Source: a virus. From it: a stretch of 39,960 nucleotides of DNA. The stretch is from positions 1 to 39,960 of IMG/VR virus record IMGVR_UViG_3300049459_000074; one strand, 5' to 3'. A program made the translations under genes and the position numbers. Shown one piece after another: positions 14,902-21,134 of this stretch (the stretch's first letter is position 1; each line of letters starts with the position of its first letter). Below the pieces are notes generated by a model. That model saw nothing but the letters and a program-made list of their open reading frames with translations, was not told the DNA's origin and searched no databases.

Positions 14902-15171
14902 GTCTTCCTCCGTGACGGACTTGGTCCTACACAGAAGCGCCCGCGTCTTTCCGAGGTGTCATCTGGCGTAGTTCCAGACCGTTGACTTGAGTAGGCAGCG
15001 CTACAATCAACGAATCGTTTGTGCCTTTCGGCCGGCTGCATCGCGCTTCTGTGTAGTGCCTGTCTGTTCCAGGCTGCCAGGGCATTCGAGATCCCACTCC
15101 CTCTATTTCCTTACCCGAGATCAGGGCAACCCTCACGTTGTGTTCCGAGGTGAAGGGCTTCGGTAAAAGTG
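14902..15171 (-). other. Structured, probably untranslated segment of the leftward transcript
   Basis: No convincing gene is present in these 270 bases. A frame runs from 15265 to 14927, but its start lies inside the gene at 15172, it has no good ribosome site and its composition is unlike its neighbours. A perfect 14-bp inverted repeat (14927-14940 with 15043-15056) could close a 102-base domain. Further hairpins are GCCTG/CAGGC (15058-15062 with 15070-15074) and the palindrome AACGA-A-TCGTT (15009-15019). It may be a leader RNA or an antitermination-like site. Confidence 0.55.
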
Positions 15172-15369
15172 TCAATCGTTCATCGCTCCCATCCTCTGCA
15201 TGACGATCCTGTGTATGTCGGCCCCGTTGCTGCGGTAGGGGATGCTGTCGAACTGTTCTTGCCATTCAGCGCGCCGGCTGTCGTCTTCTGCGTCGTAGAG
15301 CTGGTGGTACATCTCGGTTTCCTGCTCTGCTGCGCGGTCCCGGCGCTCGGTGGTGTCAATCCATGCCAT
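15172..15369 (-). CDS. First gene of the leftward operon, hypothetical
   Basis: The product is 65 residues from the ATG at 15369 with a GAGAGGGAG ribosome site. The in-frame ATG at 15411 overlaps the -10 element of the promoter and would lie upstream of the expected transcript start, so I reject it. The protein is highly charged and helical (DTTERRDRAAEQETEMYHQLYD). The position matches the gene after PL in lambdoid phages, but it does not resemble an N protein. Confidence 0.65.
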   Translation of the reverse strand: MAWIDTTERRDRAAEQETEMYHQLYDAEDDSRRAEWQEQFDSIPYRSNGADIHRIVMQRMGAMND

Positions 15370-15409
15370 CGCTCCCTCTCGGTTGCCGTTGTTTGCTGCG
15401 ATGAAGTTC

Positions 15410-15438
15410 ATAATAGCACCGCTAGTTTGAATGTGCAA
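15410..15438 (-). promoter_or_regulatory. Leftward early promoter (PL-like)
   Basis: On the minus strand TTGCAC (15433-15438) and TATTAT (15410-15415) are separated by exactly 17 bp. Two repressor-type palindromes overlap it. Transcription would start near 15403 and read the whole leftward operon to the terminator at 6361. Confidence 0.8.
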
Positions 15439-15451
15439 TAGCTTTGCTAGT
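15413..15451. promoter_or_regulatory. Left operator pair
   Basis: Two sites of the form ATAGC-N3-GCTAGT lie at 15413-15426 (spacer ACC) and 15438-15451 (spacer TTT), 25 bp apart. One covers the -10 side and spacer of the leftward promoter, the other touches the -35. The same palindrome occurs in the repressor/Cro intergenic region. Confidence 0.75.
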
Positions 15452-15523
15452 GTGCGCGCTATTTATTTTTCGAATGGTAGGGTTCGCTATGAGGAATAGC
15501 TAAGACGAGGCGAGTAGGGGCGT

Positions 15524-15548
15524 AAAAAAGCCCGCTCGGTGGCGGGCT
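15524..15548 (-). terminator. Rho-independent terminator after the lipoprotein gene
   Basis: On the minus strand a 7-bp stem AGCCCGC/GCGGGCT (15529-15535 with 15542-15548) with a 6-base loop is followed by TTTTTT. It follows the lipoprotein gene and insulates it from the leftward promoter region. Confidence 0.85.
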
Positions 15549-15577
15549 AGATGCGGTAGATCTGTCAGTGTTGGGGA

Positions 15578-15820
15578 TTAGCTACGAAGGTCCTTCCAGG
15601 TATGGCCTGCTACGCCACAATTCCGCTCGATAGCATTGAAGGTGTCATCAGCAGTGTATTTCTTGGCACGGTAGTCATTGATGGCCGACTGGATATAGGC
15701 CCTGCAGTTGGCAGGAAGCCCGGTTTCTCCGTACCTGGGTGTTGCGTTGTCGTCCACTTGTGAGCATCCAGCCATAGCCGAGAAGATGATTCCGCCCAGT
15801 AGTAATCCCCTATACCTCAT
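15578..15820 (-). CDS. Small lipoprotein, possible lysogenic conversion gene
   Basis: The product is 80 residues from the ATG at 15820 (GAGGTT upstream). The N-terminus is a lipoprotein signal (MRYRGLLLGGIIFSAMAGC; Cys19 would be lipidated). The mature part has two more Cys (NCRAYIQ, RNCGVAG) that could pair. It has its own terminator and lies next to the repressor, in the part of the genome that can be expressed in a lysogen. Phage lipoproteins in this place often block superinfection, but here that is only an inference. Confidence 0.75.
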   Translation of the reverse strand: MRYRGLLLGGIIFSAMAGCSQVDDNATPRYGETGLPANCRAYIQSAINDYRAKKYTADDTFNAIERNCGVAGHTWKDLRS

Positions 15821-16031
15821 GTATAACCTCATAGAAAAATAAGTGCACGAATTACAACTTGTTCGGTTAAGCATTCTAAACTTGCCGAAAATACTGGATG
15901 CATGTACAGTAGTTTTTGCGGCACATCAGGACGCCTTGAAATATTTCGTTACGTTGTCCTGTGTTTACCGCGAACAACATATATAGAATGGGTAGAGCGC
16001 CCGTAGGAATACTCCTACTTGGAGGTTATGG

Positions 16032-16232
16032 ATGGAAAATCAGATACTTAAACTAGTCAGCCAAGAGCAGGCCATCATCGACGCGTTCCGGGGCATGAGC
16101 GAGGAATGCCAGCAGGAGGCGCTGTTTACGATGCAGGCCTGGGCGAAGGCATTTCCTCGGCGGCGCCCTGTCTCACTTAGCCTTGTCGCGGTTAACCTCA
16201 CCCGAGACACTCGCCGAAAAGGAGCGGGTTAA
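16032..16232 (+). CDS. Small ORF convergent with and overlapping the repressor gene
   Basis: The product is 66 residues from an ATG 6 bases after GGAGG. The first 45 residues (QEQAIIDAFRGMSEECQQEA and a following helix) look like the short helical proteins found near phage repressors. The last 20 residues are encoded antisense to the repressor 3' end (overlap 16173-16232) and are basic and unstructured. The strong ribosome site supports translation; the function is unknown. Confidence 0.55.
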   Translation: MENQILKLVSQEQAIIDAFRGMSEECQQEALFTMQAWAKAFPRRRPVSLSLVAVNLTRDTRRKGAG

Positions 16233-16667
16233 GATCAAGACGCGCTCTCGCTGAGCTGGTGAGCCGTTACGAAAGCCACTCAACAGCTCGGCTTCTTCCT
16301 CTGTCACCCACTGCAGCTGCGCCTGCTCGTCCTTCTTGGCAATCTGAAGGGTGGTGCGCTCAGACTCAACCTCCGATGCCGCCCCAATCTGCGCTGCCAG
16401 GTTTGGGCTAAAATCCGACACTTTTATGCCAAGGCCGCGAGCGAAAGCTACTGCGGCCTTTATGTTCAGTGGACGCCGGCCACTTAAGTACTGCCAGACC
16501 ATGCCCTGGCTGCCGATGTTGTACTTAGCGCCAAACTCCATTTGGGAGATCACTTTTCCCTCTCCCGCTGTCTCTGTTCGAGCATTGAAATGCTGACGCA
16601 GACGCTGCGCATCTTGCACTTGCCACTCCTCTAATCTAGTTGCCTCTTTTTTCATTTGCGCAAGCAT
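16173..16667 (-). CDS. CI-like repressor without autoprotease domain
   Basis: The product is 164 residues; the ATG at 16667 has AAGGTG upstream, with ATGs at 16697 and 16655 as alternatives. Residues 39-65 form a lambda-repressor type helix-turn-helix (SQMEFGAKYNIGSQGMVWQYLSG), followed by AAVAFARGLGIKVSDFSP. The C-terminal half is helical and acidic with no LexA/S24 serine-lysine protease motifs, so induction by RecA-driven cleavage is not expected from sequence. It is divergent from the Cro-like gene across a 50-80 base operator region, which makes it the probable lysogeny repressor. Confidence 0.82.
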   Translation of the reverse strand: MLAQMKKEATRLEEWQVQDAQRLRQHFNARTETAGEGKVISQMEFGAKYNIGSQGMVWQYLSGRRPLNIKAAVAFARGLGIKVSDFSPNLAAQIGAASEVESERTTLQIAKKDEQAQLQWVTEEEAELLSGFRNGSPAQRERVLILTRSFSASVSGEVNRDKAK

Positions 16668-16690
16668 AGACACCTTGTTGCATCTAACAA

Positions 16691-16739
16691 CAAGCAAAGC
16701 TAGTAAACGCTATTGCGTCTTGCGACTAGCTTTGCTATT
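16691..16739. promoter_or_regulatory. Right operator pair between repressor and Cro-like genes
   Basis: CAAGC-AAA-GCTAGT (16691-16704) and ACTAGC-TTT-GCTATT (16725-16739) match the palindromes at 15413-15451; the second is the reverse complement of the TTT-spaced left site apart from outer bases. One overlaps the repressor start region, the other the -10 of the rightward promoter. Confidence 0.72.
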
Positions 16740-16741
16740 AT
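16713..16741 (+). promoter_or_regulatory. Rightward early promoter (PR-like)
   Basis: TTGCGT (16713-16718) and TATTAT (16736-16741) are 17 bp apart, mirroring the left promoter. The expected start site is about 16748, the A of the Cro-like ATG, so the first gene may be read from a leaderless transcript. Confidence 0.78.
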
Positions 16742-16747
16742 GTGGCT

Positions 16748-16999
16748 ATGAACCTCACAAATTACCTGCAGTTAGCAGGCATCAATAAGACGGCGTTTGC
16801 CAAAAAAGTAGGCATGTCGGGCGCGATGCTCTACCAGGTAGAGACAGGCATCCGTCCAATCCCGCCCAAATACTGCCCGGCAATCGAGAAAGAAACCGCC
16901 GGGCAGGTTACTCGCCAAGAGCTTAGGCCGGACGACTGGCAGCTTCTTTGGCCTGAGTTAACCAAGCGCCGCAAGAAGTCAGCTAACCCAATCCCTTGA
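16748..16999 (+). CDS. YdaS-family / Cro-like regulator
   Basis: The product is 83 residues from the ATG at 16748; a GTG two codons earlier is less likely. The helix-turn-helix is NYLQLAGINKTAFAKKVGMSGAMLYQVETG, and VTRQELRPDDWQLLWPEL is the C-terminal signature of the YdaS family. These proteins stand in the Cro position of many prophages and repress the cI-like promoter. There is no ribosome site; the start coincides with the predicted transcript start. The protein is expected to bind the same operators as the divergent repressor. Confidence 0.85.
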   Translation: MNLTNYLQLAGINKTAFAKKVGMSGAMLYQVETGIRPIPPKYCPAIEKETAGQVTRQELRPDDWQLLWPELTKRRKKSANPIP

Positions 17000-17035
17000 T
17001 TCTCAGCAGTACAGCAAGACCCTAGTTGCACCGGA

Positions 17036-17062
17036 GAAGTACCCAAACCGAAGTACCCAAAC
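17036..17062. repeat. Tandem 13-base repeat after the Cro-like gene
   Basis: GAAGTACCCAAAC occurs at 17036-17048 and again at 17050-17062, a 14-bp period, with a degenerate third unit after it. It lies in the 117-base gap between the Cro-like gene and the next gene. It could be a protein-binding site on DNA or an RNA element at the nutR position. Confidence 0.7.
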
Positions 17063-17116
17063 TGAACCAAAGAAGCATTGTTTCCCAGCCCCTGAAATAC
17101 CCACGGAGATTCATCA

Positions 17117-17371
17117 ATGAAAGCAGACAAAACCCGCCACATCACCCGCAAAACTCGTCTCAACGAGGACGAGGATGCAATGGTTCGGAGGGCATGCGCA
17201 GCGATGGGGAAAACGTTTGGATCACTCTCCCGCGAACTCCTGCTCATGGCATCGAACCCCGTACATGTTAGGCCCATCCCGCAGCGTATCGAAGGGCCCA
17301 AATGTGGCCCGAAATCGCAGCCTCGTTTTCCGGGGCGTCGTGCTGGAGCCCATGTACGCATGCGTCTTTGA
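17117..17371 (+). CDS. Small protein, possible ribbon-helix-helix
   Basis: The product is 84 residues, with GGAGA seven bases before the ATG. Residues 9-45 (KTRLNEDEDAMVRRACAAMG, then SLSRELLLMA) could form the strand-helix-helix of an Arc/CopG type DNA-binding protein. The C-terminal 35 residues are basic and proline-rich. The assignment to that fold is by pattern only. Confidence 0.62.
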   Translation: MKADKTRHITRKTRLNEDEDAMVRRACAAMGKTFGSLSRELLLMASNPVHVRPIPQRIEGPKCGPKSQPRFPGRRAGAHVRMRL

Positions 17372-17413
17372 GGGTTTTGGCGGATTCCGCAAACTCATAC
17401 CAACTAGGGATCT

Positions 17414-17617
17414 ATGAACCTGGAAGAAAAAATCGTCGCTTACGCCGTAGAACTGAGGACTGCTCAGAAGCGGCGCCTTGCTTGCCCTGACGGGGCGGCC
17501 AAGGATGCGGCGGGCCACCTTGAACTGGTGGCTCGCAAGAAGCTCAACGAGTTCGTTGACATTTACCTGCACGCTCAGGCAAAGGTTGAAGCGGTAGAGC
17601 CGCTCAAGGAGCGTTGA
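17414..17617 (+). CDS. Hypothetical helical protein
   Basis: The product is 67 residues, nearly all helical (MNLEEKIVAYAVELRTAQKR and KKLNEFVDIYLHAQAKVEAV). The stop lies three bases before the replication gene start and its end carries that gene's AAGGAG ribosome site. The function is unknown. Confidence 0.68.
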   Translation: MNLEEKIVAYAVELRTAQKRRLACPDGAAKDAAGHLELVARKKLNEFVDIYLHAQAKVEAVEPLKER

Positions 17618-17619
17618 GC

Positions 17620-18474
17620 ATGCACTACTACAGCCACAACATTGACGAGTTCCGCTCGTTGACCATCAACATGTCCCGTGAAGCTCGCTGGATCTTCCGC
17701 GACATGCTGGACATCATCTACCGCACCGAGAAACCCCTGCAGGACGATCTGGTCATGATCTGCCGCCAGCTCGGTGTGCGTTCCGAAGAAGAGAAAGCGG
17801 TTGTCGCCGAGATCCTCCTGTATGAGTTCGACCAGGTGGAGGGCGGCTACATGCACCCCCGTGCTGCAGAGCAGATCGCTGCTTATCACTCCAAAGCCGA
17901 CAAGGCGCGTGCTAATGGCAAGTCTGGCGGTCGTCGCAAAACCGATCCGGTTAAAGCTGAAACCAAAGCGGAAGCGGCTGCAACCGAAGTGGTTAGCGCA
18001 GAAACCAATCCGGTACCGACTAGGTTAGATCCGCAACCGACTGGCAACCAAGAGCTAACCGGATCGGAAGCTAACTATAAACCAGTAACTAAGAACCAAG
18101 AACCAAGAACCAAGGAAAAGACAAAGGCCGCATCGCCTGCCGGCGACGACGTATTGTTCCCCGATGTCGATCCTCAGGTGGTTGCCGACTTCAAGGCCCT
18201 GCGAGCCAAGAAGCGTGCAGCAATCACGCCGACTGCCATGCGAGACATTGCCAGCCAAGCGGAGAAGGCAGGGATGACGCTGGAAGCTGCCCTTCGGGTC
18301 TGCTGCTCGCGGGGTTGGGCTGGGTTCGAGGCGGAGTGGGTCCAGCCGAAGGGATCGCCGAGCGCAACGGCATCCCCGAATCAGGTTCGCCAGTCGCAAG
18401 CCCAATCCCTCGTTGATCGCATTTCCGGAAGGAGGTCGCATGAGCCTGACGCTCGCATCATCGACATCAACTGA
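17620..18474 (+). CDS. DUF1376-type replication initiation protein (O-like position)
   Basis: The product is 284 residues from the ATG at 17620, seven bases after AAGGAG. The N-terminal domain (residues 1-95) fits DUF1376/YdaU: RSLTINMSREARWIFRDMLD, ICRQLGVRSEEEKAVV and YMHPRAAEQIAAYHSKADKA, ending in NGKSGGRRK. A low-complexity linker (100-175) follows, then a C-terminal DNA-binding-like domain (DFKALRAKKRAAITPTAMRD, ALRVCCSRGWAGFEAEW) common to phage primosome proteins. It should recognise the phage origin and recruit the replication machinery. The linker DNA carries short tandem repeats that may be the origin. Confidence 0.82.
   Translation: MHYYSHNIDEFRSLTINMSREARWIFRDMLDIIYRTEKPLQDDLVMICRQLGVRSEEEKAVVAEILLYEFDQVEGGYMHPRAAEQIAAYHSKADKARANGKSGGRRKTDPVKAETKAEAAATEVVSAETNPVPTRLDPQPTGNQELTGSEANYKPVTKNQEPRTKEKTKAASPAGDDVLFPDVDPQVVADFKALRAKKRAAITPTAMRDIASQAEKAGMTLEAALRVCCSRGWAGFEAEWVQPKGSPSATASPNQVRQSQAQSLVDRISGRRSHEPDARIIDIN
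18091..18111. repeat. Tandem AAGAACC repeats, candidate origin region
   Basis: Three perfect 7-base units (AAGAACC) run from 18091 to 18111 with a partial fourth, inside the linker of the replication gene. The flanking 100 bases are richer in A+T than the gene and carry related AACC and CTAAC motifs. Lambda's origin lies in the same position, within gene O. No experiment-level evidence exists here. Confidence 0.5.
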
Positions 18475-19150
18475 GGCGCTGCCGGAAGCGTGGGTTGAGC
18501 GGCTGTTCGAGCGAATGCTGCTCGACTACGGCAAGAAGTTTACGGACCAGTGGGGCACTGCCGACACGGACAAGCTGATTGCGCATTGGGCTCGTGAGCT
18601 GGCCGGTTACAGCGGTCCGGAGCTGAAGCGCGGTCTGGATGCGCTGTCTAGCCGCGAGTGGCCGCCGACCCTGCCCGAGTTCAAGAAGCTGTGCCGGCGC
18701 CCGCTGGATGCAACTGCAGCGTACTACGAAGCGGTTGCCGGCATCCAGGAGCGAGCTAGCGGCAAGTACGGCAAGTGGTCGCACCCGGCGATCTACTGGG
18801 CCGCGATGCCTCTGGCCTTCGAGCTCAGGGAGCAGCAGTACAGCCAGGTTAAAGCCCGGTGGGAATCTGCCCTGCAGGAGCAGTTCGAAAAAGGTGAGTG
18901 GGCCGAGATCCCGCAGCCGATGGTTGCCCTGCCTGCGCCGGGGAAGACCCGGACGACACGGGAAGAGGCGGCGCAGCGCCTGCGAGACATCGGGGCCGCA
19001 ACTGTCGTCAAGGACGCATGGGGCAACGACCCGAAGCGATGGGCAAAGAGGATCTTGCAGCGCGTAGCCGAAGGTGACAAGGAACTGCTGCCGATCCAGA
19101 TCAGGTTTGCCCGCGAGGCATTGGACATCAAAACGGAGGAGCAGGGATGA
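18440..19150 (+). CDS. Replication protein P-like (helicase loader candidate)
   Basis: The product is 236 residues from the ATG with AAGGAGG directly upstream; it overlaps the replication initiator gene by 35 bases. Residues 10-95 (PEAWVERLFERMLLDYGKKF, DTDKLIAHWARELAGYSGPE and EWPPTLPEFKKLCRRP) follow the pattern of lambda P-type proteins, which load the host DnaB helicase at the phage origin. The C-terminal part is helical and variable. Its place right after the O-position gene supports the role. Confidence 0.75.
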   Translation: MSLTLASSTSTEALPEAWVERLFERMLLDYGKKFTDQWGTADTDKLIAHWARELAGYSGPELKRGLDALSSREWPPTLPEFKKLCRRPLDATAAYYEAVAGIQERASGKYGKWSHPAIYWAAMPLAFELREQQYSQVKARWESALQEQFEKGEWAEIPQPMVALPAPGKTRTTREEAAQRLRDIGAATVVKDAWGNDPKRWAKRILQRVAEGDKELLPIQIRFAREALDIKTEEQG

Positions 19151-19485
19151 GCAATCAATTCAAGGTTGGACAGGAAGTCATCGGCCAGCAATTTAAGTCT
19201 GCACCTGAATGGAACGGCCTTGAGGGCGTGGTGCAGGAGTATCTCGGATTCCGGCACTGCGGGCACCTTGGACGCAGCTTAGGACATCACCACGCGTATT
19301 CGGTCAGGTGGAGCGATGGCTCTGTTGCTTCTGTAGTTGAAAGAAACCTCCGCGCCAAGCGCCCACCCCGCCGCGACATAGACGAGGTAGTGAGCTGGGA
19401 GTCGGTCGGCTGGATGCCGATGGATGTGAAGCTCGATAAGGCGATCAAGCAGGCGCTGCGCGACAACGTGAAGGAGCGGGCATGA
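19147..19485 (+). CDS. Hypothetical protein, small beta domain
   Basis: The product is 112 residues, overlapping both neighbours by four bases. The N-terminal half reads as a small SH3-like barrel (FKVGQEVIGQQFKS, GVVQEYLGF and YSVRWSDGSVASVVERNL). The C-terminal helix is basic. Such proteins are found among phage replication genes; the role is unknown. Confidence 0.7.
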   Translation: MSNQFKVGQEVIGQQFKSAPEWNGLEGVVQEYLGFRHCGHLGRSLGHHHAYSVRWSDGSVASVVERNLRAKRPPRRDIDEVVSWESVGWMPMDVKLDKAIKQALRDNVKERA

Positions 19486-19919
19486 GCACCAAGCGAGACA
19501 ACACCGCACGCAACATCCTGACGCCCCTTGCACTAGTCGCTTGCAAGCAGCGTGTAGGTGAGGAAGACGCTGACGCAATCGCCCTGCCGCTGCTGTGCCA
19601 CTTTGACGCCGCCAAGCGAGGCCAGTGCAACAACGTCGGCCAGCAGCACCTGTACAAGCAGTTGCTAGCCGCTCAGTGCGTAGCAGTCCGCACCAAGAGC
19701 CGCGCGTTCTATCAGATCACGGTAGACGCCTGCGATGCGCTGATGAAGGCCAGCATGCGACCAACGAAGCTCCTGGACCTGACCACGCGCGAGTACGAAA
19801 CCATCAAGAAGGCCATCGGCTGGTATCTCAAGGCGCTGCCGATGCTTGAGGTAGGCGTTCTGTCCAACGCCTGCCAGTTCGCAGAAAAAATCATGGAAGT
19901 CACGCCCAACGCGGCCTAA
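19482..19919 (+). CDS. Hypothetical early protein
   Basis: The product is 145 residues, mostly helical (ALPLLCHFDAAKRGQC, NNVGQQHLYKQLLAAQCVAV and LTTREYETIKKAIGWYLKAL). The C-terminal region ends in FAEKIMEV. No known motif is seen. The ATGA overlap with the previous gene supports co-translation. Confidence 0.72.
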   Translation: MSTKRDNTARNILTPLALVACKQRVGEEDADAIALPLLCHFDAAKRGQCNNVGQQHLYKQLLAAQCVAVRTKSRAFYQITVDACDALMKASMRPTKLLDLTTREYETIKKAIGWYLKALPMLEVGVLSNACQFAEKIMEVTPNAA

Positions 19920-19947
19920 CCACACTACCAAGACTAGGGATAACAAC

Positions 19948-20040
19948 ATGAATAATCACGACGCAGTCAACCACCCCAAACATTATGTCTCCCAGCGCGA
20001 ACTGCAGAAGCGCGGCGTTAAAGTGGAGGTGGCGAAATGA
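19948..20040 (+). CDS. Mini-ORF, remnant of a DUF3310-like gene
   Basis: The product is 30 residues (MNNHDAVNHPKHYVSQRELQ and a short basic end). VNHPKHY is the signature at the start of DUF3310 phage proteins, which are normally about 70 residues or longer. The stop overlaps the next ATG (ATGA), so it is probably still translated, as a coupling leader or a degraded gene. Confidence 0.55.
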   Translation: MNNHDAVNHPKHYVSQRELQKRGVKVEVAK

Positions 20041-20426
20041 CCCAGCTCGCCCGCCTCGCTCCCCATACCGCAGCCGCTAAAGCTGCAATGCTGATCTACG
20101 CAGAGGGCCCGATGGACCGCGCCAAGCTGTTCTCGCGTGTTGACTTCGGCTCAGGATCGGACACGCGCAAGAAGACGCTGGTTCGCGCCGTACTCCACGG
20201 CTGGCTGACTGTCGATGATGACAAGGTCGATATCACAGCGAAGGCTCACGTGGCTGTGCGTGGGGAAGTACAGGAGACGACTAAGAAGTTTATCCCGACG
20301 CCAGCCGCACCGCGTAGCGTGAACCTGCTGCACCGCCCAGCCTACGTGCCGCCCAGAGTGTTCCGCCGTGACGATCCCGAGTGGGCCAAGCGCCCTGACG
20401 GTTTCCGCTTCCATACGGTGGCATGA
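20037..20426 (+). CDS. Hypothetical protein, possible winged helix
   Basis: The product is 129 residues. Residues 10-75 (AAAKAAMLIYAEGPMDRAKL, KKTLVRAVLHGWLTVDDDKV and DITAKAHVAV) resemble a small winged-helix domain. The C-terminal part is proline-rich with a basic end. It precedes ninG by an overlap of four bases. The function is not known. Confidence 0.68.
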   Translation: MTQLARLAPHTAAAKAAMLIYAEGPMDRAKLFSRVDFGSGSDTRKKTLVRAVLHGWLTVDDDKVDITAKAHVAVRGEVQETTKKFIPTPAAPRSVNLLHRPAYVPPRVFRRDDPEWAKRPDGFRFHTVA

Positions 20427-21058
20427 AGCGCACGGCATTCCTGCGGAAAGCGCCTAACGCTAACTACGCCCGAGTCAAGCCGAAGAAGTGTAGGGCGCCA
20501 GGATGCCGGAAGGAGTACGTGCCACACGCTCCTTTCGTTACTTGGTGCTCGCCAGACTGCGCAACGGTCATAGCGCTAGCCAAGCTGGCGAAGATGAAAG
20601 CGGCTCAGGCAAAGAAGGCGGCGGCCGAGAAGCGCGTTCAGTCTCGACAACAGAAGCTAGCGACGGAAAAGACCAGCGTAAAGGAGTCTCGCCTTCAGGA
20701 CGTGGTAAACGCTATCGCCCGCGTACGTGACCACGAATATGGCTGCATTAGCTGCGACAAGCCGCAGTACTGGGCTGGCGGCGCATGGCATGGCTCGCAC
20801 TTCAAGTCAGTCGGCAGCAATTCGGCGCTCAGATACAACCTCTTGAACATTCATAAGGCGTGCGACCAGTGCAACTACTTCCAGGCCGGGAACATCGCCA
20901 ACTATGAAACTCGCTTGCGCCAAAAGATCGGTGATGAGCGCGTGGATTGGTTGAAGAATCATCCTCGATCCAGAGAATATTCGCGTGATTGGCTAGACCG
21001 AGCATACGTCATTGCGAGCAAATATTTAAAGCGCCTGAGGAGGCGAAAAGGCCTGTAG
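20423..21058 (+). CDS. ninG: NinG (Rap) recombination protein
   Basis: The product is 211 residues, typical for NinG. The N-terminal zinc site is CRAPGCRKEY...WCSPDC (C23, C28, C42, C46). A coiled-coil stretch of Lys/Ala follows. The C-terminal domain has CISCDKPQYWAGG, HGSHFKS, ALRYNLLNIHKACDQCNYF and NYETRLRQKIG. NinG of lambda is a structure-specific endonuclease acting on recombination intermediates. Here it is the last recognisable early gene before the structured segment. Confidence 0.93.
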   Translation: MKRTAFLRKAPNANYARVKPKKCRAPGCRKEYVPHAPFVTWCSPDCATVIALAKLAKMKAAQAKKAAAEKRVQSRQQKLATEKTSVKESRLQDVVNAIARVRDHEYGCISCDKPQYWAGGAWHGSHFKSVGSNSALRYNLLNIHKACDQCNYFQAGNIANYETRLRQKIGDERVDWLKNHPRSREYSRDWLDRAYVIASKYLKRLRRRKGL

Positions 21059-21097
21059 AAATAAGGAGAAAAACCGTATAAATAGTTTCCAAAAAGC

Positions 21098-21131
21098 TTG
21101 ACTCTATACTGTTTTCGCCCATACTTATAAA
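21098..21131 (+). promoter_or_regulatory. Candidate promoter of the structured RNA / late leader
   Basis: TTGACT (21098-21103) is a good -35; CATACT (21120-21125, 16-bp spacing) or TATAAA (21126-21131) may be the -10. ATACTG at 21106 also resembles the first half of the element found in the two late promoters. The AT-rich inverted repeat CTTAT-AA-ATAAG overlaps the end. The position after ninG is equivalent to lambda PR'. Confidence 0.5.
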
Positions 21132-21134
21132 TAA

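Noticed and set aside
14927-15265. 112-codon minus-strand frame in the leftward leader
   Set aside because: The start lies inside the 15172 gene, no ribosome site is visible and the sequence is better explained by the inverted repeat structure.
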